Assembly (NCBI GenBank): GCA_964556005.1
Contig: CAZKUR010000004.1
Span: 1-64,000, forward strand
Direction: 5' to 3'
From: CAZKUR01 sp964556005
GTDB lineage: Bacteria > Bacteroidota > Ignavibacteria > Ignavibacteriales > Ignavibacteriaceae
DNA: 64,000 nt
A program made the position numbers and the translations under genes. Below are positions 25,711-33,875 of the stretch, in pieces (position 1 is the stretch's first letter; every line of letters starts with the position of its first letter). The notes beneath the pieces are model-generated. The model made no database searches. It was given only the letters and a program-made list of their open reading frames with translations, and was not told the origin of the DNA.

Positions 25711-27183
25711 CTAAGTAGTTTTGTTCTTATCGAGACGTTTGATATACAAAAACAAGCCGACGCATAAAATACTGATAATTAATACCGAAGCTGCTAAACC
25801 GATCCGTCTGAAATAATAGTCGTGTATTGCTTTTTGGGCATCCGCAATAACCTGGTTGGTTACTGTAAAACCTTTTTGATTTATAAGGTCTTCAAACTTT
25901 TTCAGATTGAATGAATGCACCATTGTTTTTGCTTCTATTTTTGCCTGATGGACATCGCGCAGTTTAAATTTAGCATCTGACACTTCCATTCCTTTTTGTT
26001 CCGCTTCAGCGATTAATGTATCTGCTTCGGATTGTGCAGCATCAAGGCTGTCAACCATGGATCGCATTTTTTCAGCTGCCAAGTATCCTTTATCATTATC
26101 TTTATGGCATTTAATGCATACAGCACCTTTAGATACACCGAGTAATTTTTTCGTCGCAGGGACAACTCCATGATTACCGTGGCATGTTTCACATTCCGGG
26201 TAATTTTTTTTGTCAAACGCTTCTTTATGCGGGCTTTTTGAAAATAGTTCGGCATTTAAAGCGTGGCATGTACCGCAGACTTCCGAAATGGACGTTACTC
26301 CCGGAGGTGTTGCTCCATGATTACCGTGACAGCTATTGCATGCCGGGGCACCTAAATCATTATTTTTCAACAATGCAATTCCGTGAACACTTTTTGAATA
26401 TTGTTCAAATTGATCAGTGGGAATGCCATATTGTTTCATGTAGTCTTTATCTTGATGACAGTGAGCGCATGTATAAGGTATTTTGGTTGGATAAACTTTT
26501 GATTTAACATCTTTAACCGGTTGAATATCGTGACTGCCGTGGCAGCTAACGCATTGCGCAGGCTTCGGATCGCCTTTAGAGTTTCGGATTCCGTGAACAC
26601 TGGTTAAATATTTTTGATACTGGTCAACCGGAAGAGCCGGGTTGTAAGCTCTCATGTAAACTGCATTACTGTGGCAGCCTGAACAAAGCTTAGGGATGTT
26701 CAAAGGATATACCGGCGATTTTGGATCAGTAATCCTTTTTATTCCATGAGCATGATGGCAGGTAATGCATTGAACAATTCTTTCTCTACCATTAGTAGAC
26801 AAGTTTCCGTGTACGCTGTTCTTTAAATTTTCAAACTGATTCGTAGGCAAATCTGAACCGTAGCTTTTCATAATTTTTGCATCGGCATGGCAGTGTGCAC
26901 ATCTTTCCGAAATTTCATCGCCTTTGGGTACACCGAGGAAACCTGATTTCTTATCCATTGCAGCATCCATATCGTCAGAGTTACTATTGCCTCCGTGGCA
27001 TCCGGCACATGAAATTCCCATTTCATGATGAACATCGTTTGCAAATAATTGAGCCGGCTCTCCGCCTACATCTTTATGACAGGTAAAACACTGGTCGACT
27101 TTTGGCGACAATTTTGTAATGGGACTCGCTGACCTTATCCCGAAGAATGTAATTGCTCCGATTAAGAAGATAAGTTTTTTCAT
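25711..27183 (-). CDS. Membrane-anchored multiheme c-type cytochrome, 11 CxxCH
   Basis: The 490-residue product has a signal peptide (KKLIFLIGAITFFGIRSAS), eleven CxxCH haem c sites (CFTCH, CAGCH, CAHCH, CITCH, CSGCH, CVSCH, CAHCH, CNSCH, CGTCH, CETCH, CIKCH), a charged helical segment and a C-terminal anchor (VLIISILCVGLFLYI). Internal repeats of about 65 residues (DQYQKYLTSVHGI...CVSCHGSH) indicate domain duplication. ATG 27183 overlaps the cytochrome b stop (ATGA). In this Rieske-cytochrome b-multiheme operon it takes the place of cytochrome c1, so it is probably the electron acceptor of the quinol-oxidising complex. Confidence 0.92.
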   Translation of the reverse strand: MKKLIFLIGAITFFGIRSASPITKLSPKVDQCFTCHKDVGGEPAQLFANDVHHEMGISCAGCHGGNSNSDDMDAAMDKKSGFLGVPKGDEISERCAHCHADAKIMKSYGSDLPTNQFENLKNSVHGNLSTNGRERIVQCITCHHAHGIKRITDPKSPVYPLNIPKLCSGCHSNAVYMRAYNPALPVDQYQKYLTSVHGIRNSKGDPKPAQCVSCHGSHDIQPVKDVKSKVYPTKIPYTCAHCHQDKDYMKQYGIPTDQFEQYSKSVHGIALLKNNDLGAPACNSCHGNHGATPPGVTSISEVCGTCHALNAELFSKSPHKEAFDKKNYPECETCHGNHGVVPATKKLLGVSKGAVCIKCHKDNDKGYLAAEKMRSMVDSLDAAQSEADTLIAEAEQKGMEVSDAKFKLRDVHQAKIEAKTMVHSFNLKKFEDLINQKGFTVTNQVIADAQKAIHDYYFRRIGLAASVLIISILCVGLFLYIKRLDKNKTT

Positions 27184-28259
27184 GCCAGCCACCCTACAAT
27201 TGTCATTATAATTATGAAAATCACTACGACCAGTCCTATATAATTAATGGTGCGGTTTCTTTCTCCTCTTGAGCTTTTTCGATCCCAGAAGGGAACTAAA
27301 ATCCATAATAGTCCTGCAAGGCCGAAAGACATGATCCCGACTACTTCGCCGTCCAAAGAGAAAAGCTTTGCCGGAATATACTTGAGTGTCTGGAACATAA
27401 ACAAGAAATACCACTCAGGTTTTATTCCGGCAGGCGCAGAAGAGAAGGGGTCGGCTTTAATACCAAGTTCAGCAGGAAGAAAAACTGCAAGGATTGCAAG
27501 TACATTCAAAACAATGAGCCATAAAAGCAAGTCACGCAATAAAAAATTTGGGAAGAAGGGAATTGTTCGGCGTTTGGTTTCCCCGGAATTTTTTTCTTCC
27601 AATGGTTCGCTCATTCCCTGGCGTTGAACTAGGAATAAGTGAATAGCTAAAATGAATGTAAATATTCCGGGGAACATTGCAACGTGAAATCCAAAAAATC
27701 TTGATAGTGTTGCGCCTGTAACGTCATTACCTCCGCGTAAGAAAATTTTCATCGGTTCGCCTATAATAGGAATAACACCCGCGATATTTGTTCCGACTTT
27801 TGTGGCAAAGAATGCTAATTTATTCCAGGGTAATAAATATCCGCTGAAGCCGAATGCAAGTGTTAGTAAAAACAAAGCACCGCCGGTCAGCCAGGTAAGC
27901 TCACGCGGATTTCTATACGATTTCTCAAAGAAAACGCTGAACATATGAATAAAAACCGCAAGTATAAATAAGTTTGCCGACCATACATGTATTGACCTCA
28001 CAAGCCATCCAAACTGTACTCTAGACATTATAAAATGAATACTCTCGAATGCCTGGTCTGCACTTCCTTTATAGTAGAAAAGCAACAGAATACCTGTGCA
28101 TACCTGAATAATAAAAAGGAATAGAGACACTCCGCCAAAATAATACCATACGGAATGCCGGTGCACCGGGACATACTTTTTGCCCATGAAGTGAATTATA
28201 TCTTCAAGGTGAAGCCTATCGTTAAACCAGTTGAATAATTTTTGATTAATTTCTTTCAT
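27180..28259 (-). CDS. Cytochrome b of a bc-type quinol oxidising complex
   Basis: The 359-residue protein has the full-length cytochrome b layout. Haem ligand pairs are His91/His105 and His192/His207; 14 residues separate the second pair, as in b6-type proteins. The Qo-site PEWY (IKPEWYFLF, near 280) lies in the C-terminal part. The N- and C-terminal halves are fused, unlike the split b6/subunit IV. It lies 9 bases after the Rieske gene and overlaps the multiheme cytochrome gene, so the operon encodes a complete quinol-to-cytochrome c segment. Menaquinol is the likely substrate in this lineage (inference). Confidence 0.95.
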   Translation of the reverse strand: MKEINQKLFNWFNDRLHLEDIIHFMGKKYVPVHRHSVWYYFGGVSLFLFIIQVCTGILLLFYYKGSADQAFESIHFIMSRVQFGWLVRSIHVWSANLFILAVFIHMFSVFFEKSYRNPRELTWLTGGALFLLTLAFGFSGYLLPWNKLAFFATKVGTNIAGVIPIIGEPMKIFLRGGNDVTGATLSRFFGFHVAMFPGIFTFILAIHLFLVQRQGMSEPLEEKNSGETKRRTIPFFPNFLLRDLLLWLIVLNVLAILAVFLPAELGIKADPFSSAPAGIKPEWYFLFMFQTLKYIPAKLFSLDGEVVGIMSFGLAGLLWILVPFWDRKSSRGERNRTINYIGLVVVIFIIIMTIVGWLA

Positions 28260-28268
28260 GTTAACCCG

Positions 28269-28766
28269 TTAAGAAATCTTTGAAATAAATATATCGCCGT
28301 TTTTTACGAATACATTGAACGGAGTAAGAGGCCGGGGCGGAGGACCGGAAATATTTTTCCCTGTTAAATCATACTTACCGTTATGGCATGCGCACCAGAT
28401 TACTTCCCAATCCTTCCTAAACTGTACGGTACATCCAAGGTGGGTGCACACGGCCGAAAGCGCAGTAAAATCGCCGTTCGGTTTTCTTATTAGAATCACC
28501 GGTTTATCGCCGAATTTTATTATTTTGCTGCTGTTCTTTGCGAAGTCGGCAGCCTTTCCAGCATTAACACTCGAGACTTCAACTTCTCTTTGTTTAGGCG
28601 GTATCAAGTATGAAATTACAGGGTAAATTACAGAAGCAGCAAATCCCGTTACACCGATTGTAAAAACATATTTTAAGAATGATCTTCGATTACTTTTATT
28701 TGGACTGTTTAATGGTGAGTCTCCAAATGAAGAATTTTTTTGAGAATCAGTAGAATTATTCATCAT
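28269..28766 (-). CDS. Rieske iron-sulfur protein
   Basis: The 165-residue protein has a twin-arginine signal-anchor (NRRSFLKYVFTIGVTGFAASVI) and the two Rieske boxes: CTHLGC (Cys107, His109, Cys112) and CACHNG (Cys125, Cys127, His128). These give the 2Fe-2S ligands plus the disulfide. A PPPRPL loop follows, as in normal Rieske proteins. It heads the operon with cytochrome b and the multiheme cytochrome. ATG codons at 28766 and 28763 are both possible. The preceding 250 bases hold the promoter, but I found no convincing sigma-54 element there. Confidence 0.95.
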   Translation of the reverse strand: MMNNSTDSQKNSSFGDSPLNSPNKSNRRSFLKYVFTIGVTGFAASVIYPVISYLIPPKQREVEVSSVNAGKAADFAKNSSKIIKFGDKPVILIRKPNGDFTALSAVCTHLGCTVQFRKDWEVIWCACHNGKYDLTGKNISGPPPRPLTPFNVFVKNGDIFISKIS

Positions 28767-29018
28767 AATCTTTAGCTGTATTTTTTATCACACAAATACT
28801 AATTCTATACCAGCAGAAAAATATTTTAAAATATTGATAATATGAAAGAATTTTTAGGTTTTTGAAAAAGATTTATTGATAGATGCAATTAATCTGTGAA
28901 CTCAGATTGCTCACCATGGATAGTGATTAGTGTGACTTGGAATTCACACAATCGGGATTAGTTGTTTTTAAGTAGAAAAATGTAGAAAAGATGGGAAGTG
29001 GATTTCACACTATTTTAT

Positions 29019-30413
29019 TCACTTCCTCCATTTACCCGGATCAATCTCATGCTGGTTCAGCAGCCGGTGAATGTTTCGCCTCGTCATGCCAGCCTCGACT
29101 GACATTTTGGTTACATTCCCATTATACTTCTTTAACAGATATAGTAAATATTCTTTCTCAAGATCATTTATAACTTTTTGTTTGGCATCGGAAAATTTCA
29201 GTCTTTCAAATTCAGCTGGTTTTGTTTCTTTGGAATTAATTTCAGGCGGTAATTCATATTGTGTTATCTCACTGCTTTTCGCAAGCGTAATTGCTCTTTC
29301 AACGACATTTTCTAATTCCCTAATATTTCCCGGCCAATTGTAAGCTTCAAAATTTTTCAATGCCTCTTCCGAAAAACCTTTAATCGACTTTGCATTTGAA
29401 TTGTTGGATATTTTTAAGAAGTGTTCTGCTAATAACCTAATATCGCTTTTTCTTTCTCTAAGAGGAGGAAGATGAACATTAATTACATTCAGCCTATAAT
29501 AAAAATCTTCGCGCAGGAAACCTTCGAATAAAGATTTCTTTAAGTCCCTGTTTGTTGCCGAAATTAATCTGACGTCTATTTGAATTAATTCATTACCGCC
29601 GATATGCCTCAACTGCCTGTCCTGAAGGGTTCTTAAAAGTTTTACCTGTAAATTTGTTGGAAGTTCGCATACCTCATCCAAGAAAAAAGTACCGCCGTCG
29701 GCATATTCAAGCAGTCCAATCTTTTTTTGTGCAGCACCTGTAAACGCTCCTTTTTCATAACCGAAAATTTCTGCTTCAAATAAATTTTCAGGGAAGGCAC
29801 CGCAATTTACCGGTACGAAAGGTTTAGTCTTTCTTTGACTGTGTGCATGAATGCTTCGTGCAATTAATTCTTTGCCTGTGCCGCTTTCTCCTGTTATCAA
29901 TACATTTGCATCGGACTTTGAAACATCTTCAATCATATCGAAGATCTTTTTCATTGCAGGGCTTCTTCCGACTATATTATCGAATCCGAATTTATTTTCA
30001 AGCTGGTTCAATAAATTATTTCGTTCCTTAAAAAGATTCCTCTGCCGCAGAGCTTTCTCAATTACAAGATTTACATGCTGCGTATCGAAAGGCTTTTCAA
30101 TAAAATCGAAAGCACCTGCTTTCATAGCGGTAACCGCACGATCAATTGTTCCGTAAGCAGAAAAAATTACTACCGGAGTAGCTGGCCATATTTTTTGAAC
30201 ATGATCAAGAATCTTCATACCGTCAACATCCGGCATTAAAAGATCACATAAAATTATATCATACTCTTCTTCGTTTAACATTTGCAGTGCACGGGCACTA
30301 TCCGATTCTGTTATCGGTGAATGGCCGTGAGCTTCCAAAATTTTCTTACATCCGCTCAGCATGTCTTCTTCATCATCAATGACCAGTATTTTTGCTTTTT
30401 TATTCATCGGCAA
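29019..30413 (-). CDS. NtrC-family sigma-54-dependent response regulator
   Basis: The 464-residue product has a receiver domain (phospho-acceptor Asp57 in ILCDLLMPDVDG), an AAA+ domain with Walker A GESGTGKE (175-182) and GAFTGA (222-227), the sigma-54 contact loop, and a C-terminal Fis-type helix-turn-helix (GNVTKMSVEAGMTRRNIHRLL). It can thus activate sigma-54 promoters. It starts 3 bases after the stop of the haem-motif sensor kinase, its cognate partner, and lies just before the bc-complex operon on the same strand. Its targets are unknown. Confidence 0.93.
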   Translation of the reverse strand: MPMNKKAKILVIDDEEDMLSGCKKILEAHGHSPITESDSARALQMLNEEEYDIILCDLLMPDVDGMKILDHVQKIWPATPVVIFSAYGTIDRAVTAMKAGAFDFIEKPFDTQHVNLVIEKALRQRNLFKERNNLLNQLENKFGFDNIVGRSPAMKKIFDMIEDVSKSDANVLITGESGTGKELIARSIHAHSQRKTKPFVPVNCGAFPENLFEAEIFGYEKGAFTGAAQKKIGLLEYADGGTFFLDEVCELPTNLQVKLLRTLQDRQLRHIGGNELIQIDVRLISATNRDLKKSLFEGFLREDFYYRLNVINVHLPPLRERKSDIRLLAEHFLKISNNSNAKSIKGFSEEALKNFEAYNWPGNIRELENVVERAITLAKSSEITQYELPPEINSKETKPAEFERLKFSDAKQKVINDLEKEYLLYLLKKYNGNVTKMSVEAGMTRRNIHRLLNQHEIDPGKWRK

Positions 30414-30416
30414 AAT

Positions 30417-32189
30417 TTAATCTTTTTTATTAACGGGTATAAAAATTGTAAACGAAGTAAATTGTCCCGGAATACTTTGAACTGTAATTTTTCCTCCATG
30501 CCTTATGATTATCGCCTTTGAAATAGAAAGGCCTAAACCTGTGCCTTTGCTTGCCGCTTTGGTTGTATAAAAAGGTTCAAAGATTATTTCAAAGTTTTCC
30601 GGTTTAATACCTGAGCCGTTATCTGTAAACTTGATATAAATATTTTTATTCTCTTCAGTACTAACTTCATTATTTATTTCATCGTTTATTCCGGTTTCAA
30701 TTTTGATTTGGCCGCGAAAATCAATTGCATCGATTGCATTGTTTATCAAATTTACAAATACCTGTTCCATTTGTGCCCGATCAACTTTAGTGTCAGGGAC
30801 ATTTTCTTTATAAATTTTTATTACTCTCGTTCTTTTTGCTCTTATTCTCGGGTCAAGCAAATACAAACATTCGTCGATTAAAGATGTTATCGAAACCGGT
30901 TCAGGATGAAAGGGCATTCTTTTGGAATAACCAAGCAAACTTCTGGTGTATTTGCTGGCTCTGTTAGTCTGGTTTTTAATTACAGTGATATCTTCGATAA
31001 ATTTTTCCGGGTAATCTTTTTGAAGCATTAAAGCATCGGCATGGGAAGAAATTATTCCTAGGGGCGTATTTATTTCATGGGCAACGTTATCGACAAGCTC
31101 TCCGATTGAAGCCAGCTTAGCTGCCTGGTTAAGCTGATCCTGATAATTTTGTCTTTCTTCCAAAAGGCGGTTAGCATCCTCGGCTCTAATTCTTTTTGCA
31201 TTAATAAAGTAAAGTAAAAACCCGAACGAAAAAATCACAATGAGAATTATTATTCCCAGCCCGAAAAACAAATTGAACTTTCCTCTCAAAGCTGCAGTAA
31301 CTTTAGGCAGAAAAGTAGATACTGCAAGAACCCATTTCTCTTTATTCAACTTAAGGGGAACATACGCCATCACTTTAACCGGTTCATCGCCGATTTTATA
31401 TTCGGCAAATGATCCGTCTCCGGTTATCATTTTTTTCTGTATTTTAAAAGACGAATGACATGATGAACATATTTCGGTCTTTTTATAAATACTATTGAGA
31501 AGCATTTCAGTATGCCCCGGATGGTATATTAATCTTCCGCGTCCGTCAATTACCCATGCAAAATCACCCTCGCTTAATTTTAACGGAGCTATGAATTGCT
31601 TCATCAACAAATCAAAATTTACAAGGAATCCTATAAATCCGGAAATATTTTTATCAGACAATTTTTCATCCTTTTTGGAATTGATAGGAACCAGCATTAA
31701 AAAGGATAACCCCTTAGCCGGATCGTTTCCAATTACAGGATTCACTTCAGAATACCAGCAGTTATCGGACGTGAATATTTTCTCAAATGACTTGCCTGTA
31801 AATTTAAGCTGACGTAAGACCCATTGCGGAATGCTGCTTCCGGCAGAATAAATTATTTTAGAATTTCTATCGCTTACGAAAACAGAGCGCACAATTTTTT
31901 CATCGTAATGATTAAGGATATAACCTGTCTGCTGTACGATCGATTTTTTATCCATCGCTCTAACTCTGGGATAATTAGAGAGAAGATGCATATCCTCAAC
32001 AAGGCTTTTCAAGTAAATGCTTATGCTGGTTGTAGCAGTCTTTGCCATTTCGAGCTGCTGCTGCTGGTGATCTATTTTTGCGTCGTTAAGCGTATTATCA
32101 TACATTGTAATTACGGCAAAGAGGAAAGCAGTGGCTATTATTGCAGTCCCGGCAAGTATAAAAAATTTAATAGTTTTATTTTTGTTCAC
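30417..32189 (-). CDS. Sensor histidine kinase with periplasmic CxxCH (haem c) sensor domain
   Basis: The 590-residue product has membrane helices near 8-28 and 307-328, enclosing about 280 periplasmic residues that resemble a double-Cache sensor. Inside it, residues 241-245 read CSSCH, a c-type haem attachment motif, after IYHPGHTEMLLNSIYKKTEI, whose His residues might be the distal ligand. The cytoplasmic part has a coiled linker, HisKA with His371 (NVAHEINTPLG) and a HATPase with N, G1 and G2 boxes (FVNLINNAIDA, DNGSGI, GTGLGLSIS). The likely role is sensing redox, oxygen, NO or CO in the periplasm and phosphorylating the adjacent NtrC-type regulator. Confidence 0.92.
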   Translation of the reverse strand: MNKNKTIKFFILAGTAIIATAFLFAVITMYDNTLNDAKIDHQQQQLEMAKTATTSISIYLKSLVEDMHLLSNYPRVRAMDKKSIVQQTGYILNHYDEKIVRSVFVSDRNSKIIYSAGSSIPQWVLRQLKFTGKSFEKIFTSDNCWYSEVNPVIGNDPAKGLSFLMLVPINSKKDEKLSDKNISGFIGFLVNFDLLMKQFIAPLKLSEGDFAWVIDGRGRLIYHPGHTEMLLNSIYKKTEICSSCHSSFKIQKKMITGDGSFAEYKIGDEPVKVMAYVPLKLNKEKWVLAVSTFLPKVTAALRGKFNLFFGLGIIILIVIFSFGFLLYFINAKRIRAEDANRLLEERQNYQDQLNQAAKLASIGELVDNVAHEINTPLGIISSHADALMLQKDYPEKFIEDITVIKNQTNRASKYTRSLLGYSKRMPFHPEPVSITSLIDECLYLLDPRIRAKRTRVIKIYKENVPDTKVDRAQMEQVFVNLINNAIDAIDFRGQIKIETGINDEINNEVSTEENKNIYIKFTDNGSGIKPENFEIIFEPFYTTKAASKGTGLGLSISKAIIIRHGGKITVQSIPGQFTSFTIFIPVNKKD

Positions 32190-32526
32190 TAAACCTAAAA
32201 TTATTGTTGTCTTACGTTAATTATTTTTAATCATAAATACAATATAGAATTTGAAATGAGATTTCGAAAGAAGAAAAGGCATAGTATTCTATCATAGTCA
32301 AAAATTAAACAGAGGCAATTTGCAATCTGATGAGGTATTCATAAAAATAATACTTCATTCTTAAATCATTTGATAAGTTTTTTGAATTCAATATTGAAGT
32401 AAGCCAATACTGTTAACCACATCCCAACCCTTTATAATTAGTAGTAATTTACGATAATGTTATTAAATGTAGTCGAGCTTTTTCGATTTATATAATTTTT
32501 TTTGAATTTATTAAAGGTACTCTATT
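32190..32526. other. Divergent intergenic region
   Basis: This 337-bp AT-rich region lies between the haem-sensor kinase (minus) and the hemerythrin gene (plus). I see no gene, long repeat or convincing promoter. It must hold at least the hemerythrin promoter. Confidence 0.4.
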
Positions 32527-32934
32527 ATGGCTTTAATTACCTGGAACGATAAACTAAGTGTTAATATTGAAGAAATTGACGCACAACATAAAAAATTAGT
32601 AAAGCTTATTAATGATCTTAGTGATGCTATGAAAATAGGAAAAGGCAAAGATATTATCTGCAACATTATAAATGATCTTGAAAAATATACTGTTGTTCAT
32701 TTCTCAAAGGAAGAAAAATACTTTGATAAATTTGGCTTTAAAGAAACAGTTACACATAAACTTGAGCATAAGAAATTCGTTAACGAAGTGAAGAAATTCA
32801 AACAGCAATTTAACGATGGGAGTATCGGAATTTCGGTTTCGGTAATGGCTTTTATAAGCGATTGGCTCAAAAATCATATAATGGTAAGTGATAAGAATTA
32901 TGTGACTTTATTTCAGCAAAATGGATTAAAATAA
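32527..32934 (+). CDS. Bacteriohemerythrin
   Basis: The 135-residue protein binds O2 reversibly at a non-haem di-iron centre. All ligands are present: His21 (DAQHKKL), His58 and Glu62 (VVHFSKEE), His77 and His81 (THKLEHKKF), His117 and Asp122 (NHIMVSDKNY). It starts with the usual LITWNDKLSVNIEEID. It is a single-domain cytoplasmic form, used by other bacteria for O2 storage, delivery or scavenging. Its position next to a haem-type sensor kinase suggests a shared response to oxygen, but it is transcribed divergently. Confidence 0.93.
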   Translation: MALITWNDKLSVNIEEIDAQHKKLVKLINDLSDAMKIGKGKDIICNIINDLEKYTVVHFSKEEKYFDKFGFKETVTHKLEHKKFVNEVKKFKQQFNDGSIGISVSVMAFISDWLKNHIMVSDKNYVTLFQQNGLK

Positions 32935-32971
32935 TCATTTAAATATTTTACGAAAAAATATTTATTTAAAT

Positions 32972-33001
32972 AAAAAAAAGCGGCGCTATTTGCACCGCTT
33001 T
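32972..33001 (-). terminator. Terminator of the 33022-33516 gene
   Basis: AAAGCGG (32977-32983) pairs with CCGCTTT (32995-33001). Read on the minus strand the hairpin ends in a run of eight T, so it terminates the gene transcribed from 33516. It sits 21 bases after that gene's stop. Confidence 0.85.
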
Positions 33002-33021
33002 GTAGTGTTCGTCTCTACTTG

Positions 33022-33516
33022 TTACCTTCCGCCACGCCTTTTACCGTTTGGTCCTGTTCCGTCACACAAACCGGAACTGCCGCCCGGTCCATATCCTGTC
33101 CCGTCTTGAGGTCCGATATGATTATTGCCTGTTCCGTCTCCCGGGCCCCAGCCATAACCAGTTTTATTTCCTGCCGCATTTAATTTCGAAGTCATCGATT
33201 TACCAAATCCATTTCCCTTATTCTGAACCATGAATTGAAATTTATTTTGATTAAGAGTCTTGAACTTATTTTGGTGCATGAACTTCTGACCGCTGCCGTC
33301 TTGAGGCCTGACATAATCCGGGTCCCGGCCGTTTGGGATTCCATCGCCGTCGGAATCGATAGCATTATCATTTATACCATTGCCATTGAGATCGACATAT
33401 CCCTTAGCCGGATTATTTCCGTTAGCCTTTTGAGCGTAAAGCATTGAACTGTTCAGATAAAATCCGAATAACAGCACAAGCGAAAAGATTGCGAAAATTT
33501 TTGATAGGGTTTTCAT
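33022..33516 (-). CDS. Small secreted Gly-rich protein with two calcium-type DxDGDG loops
   Basis: The 164-residue product has a signal peptide (IFSLVLLFGFYLNSSMLYAQ), then DLNGNGIND (42-50) and DSDGDGIPNGRDPD (54-67), both of the EF-hand/thrombospondin-3 calcium-loop type. A basic Gln/Asn/Lys/Phe-rich middle leads to a Gly-rich tail of repeated GPxDGTG motifs with one Cys (SGLCDGTGPNG). GAGAGG precedes ATG 33516. A sigma-54-like element and two regulator dyads lie upstream, pointing to control by the divergent NtrC-type system. It resembles the small protein at 38731-39117 in its DxDGDG motif, Gly-rich tail and promoter. Molecular function is unknown. Confidence 0.7.
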   Translation of the reverse strand: MKTLSKIFAIFSLVLLFGFYLNSSMLYAQKANGNNPAKGYVDLNGNGINDNAIDSDGDGIPNGRDPDYVRPQDGSGQKFMHQNKFKTLNQNKFQFMVQNKGNGFGKSMTSKLNAAGNKTGYGWGPGDGTGNNHIGPQDGTGYGPGGSSGLCDGTGPNGKRRGGR

Positions 33517-33565
33517 TATTACCTCTCTTAATTGTTTATTTATTTTTTTCCTCTCAGATGTTTAT

Positions 33566-33580
33566 CCAAGCTTTGTGCCG
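33566..33580 (-). promoter_or_regulatory. Sigma-54-like -24/-12 promoter of the 33516 gene
   Basis: Read on the minus strand the element is CGGCACAAAGCTTGG: GGCAC at -24, correct 10-base spacing, TTG at -12 with G in place of the usual C. The predicted transcription start is near 33554, about 38 bases before ATG 33516. Paired dyads lie 49 bases further upstream. Confidence 0.5.
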
Positions 33581-33629
33581 TTTAAATTTTTTAGTTGTTT
33601 CTCATTTTTCTTCATAAAAAATATTTTAA

Positions 33630-33669
33630 CTCGACTTATTTGACGAAACCCAGCGACTTAAAAGACGAA
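33630..33669. promoter_or_regulatory. Two tandem enhancer-type dyads upstream of the 33516 gene
   Basis: CTCGAC-N6-GACGAA (33630-33647) and AGCGAC-N6-GACGAA (33652-33669) are 22 bases apart centre to centre, two helical turns. Both resemble the perfect TTCGAC-N6-GTCGAA dyad at 39236-39253. They lie about 84 and 106 bases upstream of the predicted start, the usual place for NtrC-type activator sites. The rest of 33517-33875 shows no gene. Confidence 0.55.
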
Positions 33670-33875
33670 AGGTAAAATAGAAACCTAAAGAGTAAAAAAG
33701 AATCAAATACTCAAAGAAATTTTCATATTTGAATTTTTGGTTGAATAATTAGGGAATAGGGAGTATCCGTCATTAAAAATCAATTGAAGACTTTATACTT
33801 TATCGTCTTAAAAAATGTAAATTGAAACAGCATGAAATTTGATTATCTTCAATTAATAATGATTAAATTTGTAAT

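Noticed and set aside
28767..29018. A sigma-54 promoter before the Rieske operon
   Set aside because: The closest match (minus-strand TTCAC...TTGC around 28883-28900) lacks the GG and has 7 rather than 5 spacer bases.
28994..29026. Hairpin at the end of the first NtrC-type regulator gene
   Set aside because: The arms GGAAGTG/CACTTCC overlap the coding end and no good T-run follows, so I do not call a terminator.
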